A stretch of DNA of 64,000 nt. Source: Sordaria brevicollis. Lineage: Eukaryota; Ascomycota; Sordariomycetes; Sordariales; Sordariaceae. Below the pieces are notes generated by a model. The model ran no database searches. It had not been told where the DNA came from and saw only the letters and a list, made by a program, of their open reading frames with translations. The DNA lies in assembly GCA_033439795.1 (NCBI GenBank), contig JAUTDP010000010.1, positions 248,001 to 312,000 of the forward strand. The letters run 5' to 3'. Of the stretch, positions 59,741 to 64,000 are shown piece after piece (the stretch's first letter is position 1; every line of letters begins with the position of its first letter). A program made the translations under genes and the position numbers.

Positions 59741-61499
59741 AACGTAACTCCCTATTTAATTTAACGAATTAAAAAAACCCGAAGAACCGGACTTGGCTGT
59801 ATTAATTTACAATATTTAAATAATATATTACTTAAAAAGGAAACCGGACGTACTTTCCCTCCCCAAACCCGGTTTATCCTAAATTAATAAAATAATTAAA
59901 TATTAATTATTTATTATATATAAACCGCAATATAATTCGCCCTATAATATTTAATGTATATAAATTAACCTTCGGCCAAATTTTTTCTCATCCTTAAATA
60001 TTTTAATTAAATTATATAATTAAAATAAACCTATAATCTAAAATTAATTATTATAATAATTACCGTAAACGATTTAATTATACCGAATTAAAATAAATTA
60101 ATATATTTATACCGCTCTATTACCTATATATATAACAATAATCCTATTATTTCCAACCTTTTTATTTTTAATATTATAAAAGCGATCCGCGAAATATAAA
60201 ATTAAAAAGGTTAATACGTCCTAAATTAAATTAATTATATTCCAGGTAAACCGAATTAAGATTTAAACGTCTTTAAACGCTTATAATTCAATTAAAATAA
60301 AATATTTTATAATCTTTATAACGATAATAAAAAACGAATTAAAATAATCCTAATTATTTATATAATTAATAATTCTTAGATTTCGTAAACGAAATATTAT
60401 AAAAAGATTATTAAATTCCTAAACGCAATTGAAAATAGGGCTTACTTTATAAAAATCATAAGAAATTTACTCTATAAATTAAATATTATTATTTAAATTG
60501 CAATAACCGTAGTATATTAAATTATAAAATCGCTAAAATCCTTCTACGAATAGGATAAACGGAATAAAAAAACCGGTATAAAAATTTATAAAATACCTTT
60601 CTACGTACGTTAATATAAAGCGAACTTTAAATTAATTTAATGCGAATAGAACGTTAAAATATCCAAAAATTACGAATAATACGCTAAGCCTCTTTTAAAC
60701 TTCATTTTAAAAAAATACGTTTAAATATATTAATTCGACGTTAATTTCAATACCGATATTATTATTAAAAAGGACGTAAATAATAAAACTTTCGCTATTA
60801 TATAAAAGTATTTTATTTATTAAAACTCCGAATTCTAAATTAAATAGAACGTTTATAAAAAAAACGTCGATAAATTCAAAAATTAAATAGAAAAGAATAT
60901 AGCCCCGGCCGAATTCGACGAAGCTATTTTTAATATTAATTTAAAAGCTAAACCTAAAGGAATTTAAATTAATATATACTATACTAAATTTGAATTAACG
61001 TTTACTATAAAAGGATTAACCCCCGTTAAATAACCCTAAACTAGTACGTTCGAAAAATTAAACCTACCTTTAAATAATAAATTATAAATCGCCCTAATTA
61101 AATAACCTGTTATCTTATATAATATTATCTTCGGTAATTCGCCGCTTAATAATATTATTAACGAATTTATCGCTATAATTAAATTTAATTTAATTCTTTA
61201 AATTAATAAAATTACTTTTTTAAATACCCTAACGATATTAAGAATTAAAATCCTTAATATTTTTAATATTATTAATTATATTAAACTTAAAAATTTTACC
61301 GCCTTTCCAATTCGAATTATTATCCTTATTTAAAATACCCTAATTAAATCGATTAATTTTATTAAAATTTTTACCGCCGATTATATAATTAAAAAGAAAT
61401 AATCCGTTTCCGACTTTAACTCTAAAACTTTTAAACGGTTTAAATCCTTTTTAATTATAAATTCGTCTTCCGAAATAAATTCGTTACCGAATTTTAAAC

Positions 61500-62290
61500 C
61501 GGATTAAAATTTAAATATAAATATAATTAATTTTAATAACCGTTTTATTTGTAATAAAACGGCTTTTAATATAAATACTACTCTAATTATAAATAAATTA
61601 TTTAATATAATTATAATTAGCCGAACTATTTCGACCCTATAACGTATCCTCTTCGGTTATAATTATATTAGAATTTAATTTCTACCCAAATTAATTATAA
61701 ATACGACCCCGAATTATAAGTAAAAAGCATTCGATAAATTAATTAAATATATTAAATATTTCGAAGAATAAAATAAGAATTAATAGGAAGAAATTAATTA
61801 CTTTAAAGATAGCGCCGAAAGGTAAAAATAGGCATTTAAATTAATATTAATAAATTTTTTATATTTTAATAATTATAAATAGGCTAATAAGTATTACTAA
61901 ATTATTTAGAATATAACGAAGGACCGTACCCTTAAAGGATTATATAATTTAATTAAATAATACTCTTACGCCAACCTAATTTATATTTAAATTAGCCTTA
62001 AAATAATTATAATCGATAATCGCTTTAAAGTTTAAAATATTAATAATAATAAATAAAACGTCCGCGACGTCTATAATTATAACGGTAAAGTATTTATATA
62101 TATCGCTAACGGCTTATTCGCTAATTGGGAATTCGAAATTTACGGAAACAATATATATAATAGCGCTAATAAAATCGTTATTTAAATTACCGAATATAGT
62201 ATTAAGGAAATAAATAATTAAATCGGCCGTAAAAAATAAATAATATAAAATTCGGAATTTAAATAAATAGGCAATAAGGGTATATATTTG
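61500..62290 (+). pseudogene. Extra coding relic downstream of pol in the LTR element
   Basis: Same-strand frame with protein-like texture (DVYNYNGKVFIYIANGLFANWEFEIYGN and beyond, read as short phrases such as IYIANGLFANWEFEI) with stops where Trp or Gln would be. It lies beyond the chromodomain and before the polypurine tract. Family not recognised. Confidence 0.5.
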
Positions 62291-62320
62291 AACGAATTAC
62301 CGGGACGGTAGTAAATTAAC

Positions 62321-62331
62321 GTAGGGGGTAA
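62321..62331 (+). other. Polypurine tract of the LTR element
   Basis: GTAGGGGGTAA lies immediately 5' of the 3' LTR, the position where plus-strand priming occurs in LTR retrotransposons. Confidence 0.6.
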
Positions 62332-62332
62332 T

Positions 62333-62575
62333 TATAAAGGGAAAAAGGAAATAGGTCGAAACGAACTACGATTCGATATTAAATCGGTCGTAGACTTACC
62401 TTCTTCTTTAGGTATCGTAAGAGTCGGGTTAGGGACGACCCGAATTGATTCCTATATATAAGTAGATAACCGAGAGGTCGAGCCTCGATTCGATCTCTCT
62501 TTTAAATTAATTATCGTATTCTATAATCATTTAGTTCATTAAGGACTTCACGTTGTAAATTTGTGCCATTTGACA
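62333..62575 (+). repeat. 3' LTR, 243 bp
   Basis: Gapless partner of 51231-51473. It starts TATAAAGGG and ends TTTGACA, retaining the canonical CA end. Its last 60 bases keep TG and CA dinucleotides that are mutated in the 5' LTR. Confidence 0.9.
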
Positions 62576-62580
62576 TTATC
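62576..62580 (+). repeat. Target-site duplication TTATC (right)
   Basis: Identical to 51226-51230 and directly adjoining the 3' LTR. Confidence 0.85.
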
Positions 62581-64000
62581 CCGTTATTTATATTCCCGAT
62601 CTTTTTCTATTTTCTTTCTTAATTTTTCGTCTCCTTCCTTTATATAATAAACTTTACAATATTTTATTAAACACTTACCAACTATATTAATATATTTATT
62701 TTACACTATATTTTATTTATATTATTTACTAATTTAAATTTAGCCGAACTATAAAATCTATATTACGGGTAATTACTACCCTTCGCACTACCCGGCGTAG
62801 AACGTTATAATAAATACAACTTTATTTAATCCTTAATAAATTCTTAATTAATACTAATTAAAACCTTTTTAACATTATTAAAACAATATAGTTATTATCC
62901 TATATAATAAAATATATTACCGTTTTTTAAACTTCTAAAGAGCGATAATTATTATATATAACGTTAATAGAAAATTCACTAATATATATTAACTTCGGCG
63001 TTACCTAGAAACCTTCTATAATTAAAACCGCCCAATTATTTCGCTTTATAATAAAAAACCGAGTAATTTAATAATTTCGAAAGGTAAACGTACGTTTCGT
63101 TTCTCTTTCTCCTATTCCTTAATTATTAAGAAATTCCAAATTACTTTAACTATTTCCTTTAAATAATTTTAACGGACTCTAAAATTACCGAATAATAAAA
63201 GCGTATTTATCGTAAATAGCCGGTGGAACGGCCTTTAATAATTCTCTTCACTAATATTACATTTAATTCTATATATTTAAAAATAAATCCTTCCTTTATA
63301 TATTATCCTTCCAATAATAAAATTATTATATATTTTTATATTTAATATTATTTCCCGAATAATACAAATATATATTAACGTAAATATATATAAATCCTAG
63401 ACGCAAATTCCGTAGCCTAATAATTTCATCCGAATTTTAATTCTTAAAACTAAGAGCGATTAAATATCGAATTTAAATTTAAGAATAAATTTCTAGAGAG
63501 CGATTTTTTTAATATCTTTTTCGGAAATATAATTATTAAGCCGGACTACCGAACCGAGCCGAATAACGTACAAAATAATTATTATTAATTTAATAAGGTA
63601 TATTTTATTTACGTTTTTGTAAATTCTTATTTAATATTAATAAATATCCAAATAATTTTATATTCAATATAACGCTAACCCTATTAATTATAATTTTTCT
63701 TCTTTATTATTACCTAAGGAAATTCGTCGTTTACTTTCCGTTAAAGATAATATAATTCCTAACCGTAATTAATAAATAAACGAATAATCTCCTATTTATC
63801 CTAATCTTATTACAATTAATTAAAATACTTTAATAATATTAATAATTAATACGCCTTAACGAAATAAAGGAAATAACGAATTAAGAAGGTTATTAAATAA
63901 TTTATCTTTATTAAATTCTCTATTACTTATTAGTAATTACGAAGACGAAATTTAATTCGAAGAACCGTATACCGATTTAATTCGTCCGTTACTATTTTAT
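62581..64000. other. RIP-mutated flank, unidentified repeat relics
   Basis: AT-rich with RIP signature, no open frame of use. Some stretches retain more C and G than the element, which suggests an older or differently mutated repeat. Nothing was identified. Confidence 0.5.

Larger units (their letters stand above)
51231..62575 (+). mobile_element. RIP-inactivated Ty3/Gypsy retrotransposon with chromodomain, 11.3 kb, both LTRs and TSD
   Basis: Bounded by two 243-bp LTRs and TTATC duplications. From left to right: gag/protease region (51474 to about 56500, strongly decayed), reverse transcriptase (about 56890-57480), RNase H-like part (about 57600-58000), integrase (about 58300-59100), integrase C-terminus near 59280-59480 and a chromodomain relic (59617-59740). 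A further coding relic runs to 62290, then the polypurine tract (GTAGGGGGTAA, 62321-62331). Domain order RT-RH-INT marks Ty3/Gypsy and the chromodomain marks a chromovirus. Nearly every Trp or Gln codon has become a stop, so it is dead. A degenerate primer-binding site TAATACC may lie at 51476. The assignment is from readable relics, not an alignment. Confidence 0.88.
48000..64000. repeat. AT-rich RIP-mutated heterochromatin-like block
   Basis: From about 48000 composition drops abruptly to AT-rich. CpA and TpG are nearly absent while CpG, CC and CT remain, TpA is greatly enriched, and no open frame of useful length survives. This is the RIP signature of Neurospora-type fungi, which mutate duplicated DNA by CpA-to-TpA changes and then methylate it (H3K9me3, DNA methylation). 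It contains the LTR element 51231-62575 plus unidentified repeat relics on both sides, and runs out of the window. Confidence 0.95.

Noticed and set aside
48000..64000. Centromere core
   Set aside because: RIP-mutated AT-rich DNA also fits dispersed heterochromatin; the window alone cannot separate these, and the visible content is a single delimited element plus relics.

Overview
The window looks like nuclear DNA of a filamentous ascomycete, and Neurospora crassa or a very close relative fits best. Genes carry short introns (about 50-170 nt) with GTAAGT-type donors and CTAAC/CTGAC branch sites. Intergenic spaces are long. The last 16 kb is saturated with C-to-T and G-to-A changes in which CpA/TpG has almost vanished while CpG persists, the signature of repeat-induced point mutation (RIP). 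From memory, not checked here, the run potassium transporter / MSH4 / CSC1-type channel / dynamin / DUF3669 protein / cAMP-receptor-like GPCR matches the hak-1 to gpr-1 interval of N. crassa read in reverse.

Layout. 1-668: C-terminus of a HAK-type K+ transporter. 1368-6315 (+): seven-exon MSH4 with very long N- and C-terminal extensions. 6480-7030: decayed repeats of about 98 bp that resemble ankyrin repeats. 8306-11240 (-): CSC1/OSCA-type cation channel. 12507-15199 (+): dynamin-like GTPase. 15908-16182: a TA-flanked inverted-repeat element (MITE) just upstream of a DUF3669 gene (16385-17653, +). 18411-20656 (-): four-exon GPCR. 24777-27428 (-): flavin monooxygenase fused to a DUF6314-like domain. 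33617-35296 (+): MFS anion permease of the allantoate/nicotinate type. 39686-39958 (+): a 90-aa Cys-rich protein, followed by a 33-codon stray fragment of NAD-isocitrate dehydrogenase. 41342-42427 (+): D-2-hydroxyacid (D-lactate) dehydrogenase. 43947-44216: a diverged second copy of the MITE. 45703-46452 (+): acidic hypothetical protein. 46782-47646 (-): SVP26/TEX261 ER-Golgi membrane protein.

48000-64000 is an AT-rich, RIP-mutated heterochromatin-like block without functional genes. Inside it an almost complete Ty3/Gypsy element can be delimited at 51231-62575: two 243-bp LTRs, a TTATC target duplication on both sides, and relics of reverse transcriptase, integrase and a C-terminal chromodomain. 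At 11.3 kb it is unusually long, with about 2.6 kb of further relic coding sequence after the chromodomain.

The genes do not form one pathway; this is ordinary eukaryotic gene order. Themes are membrane transport and signalling (K+ transporter, mechanosensitive-type channel, GPCR, MFS, SVP26) and meiosis (MSH4). I found no evidence of a wholly new system. The observations best worth a second look are the isocitrate dehydrogenase exon fragment, the MITE family, the elongated MSH4, the ankyrin-like remnant and the structure of the RIP-mutated element.
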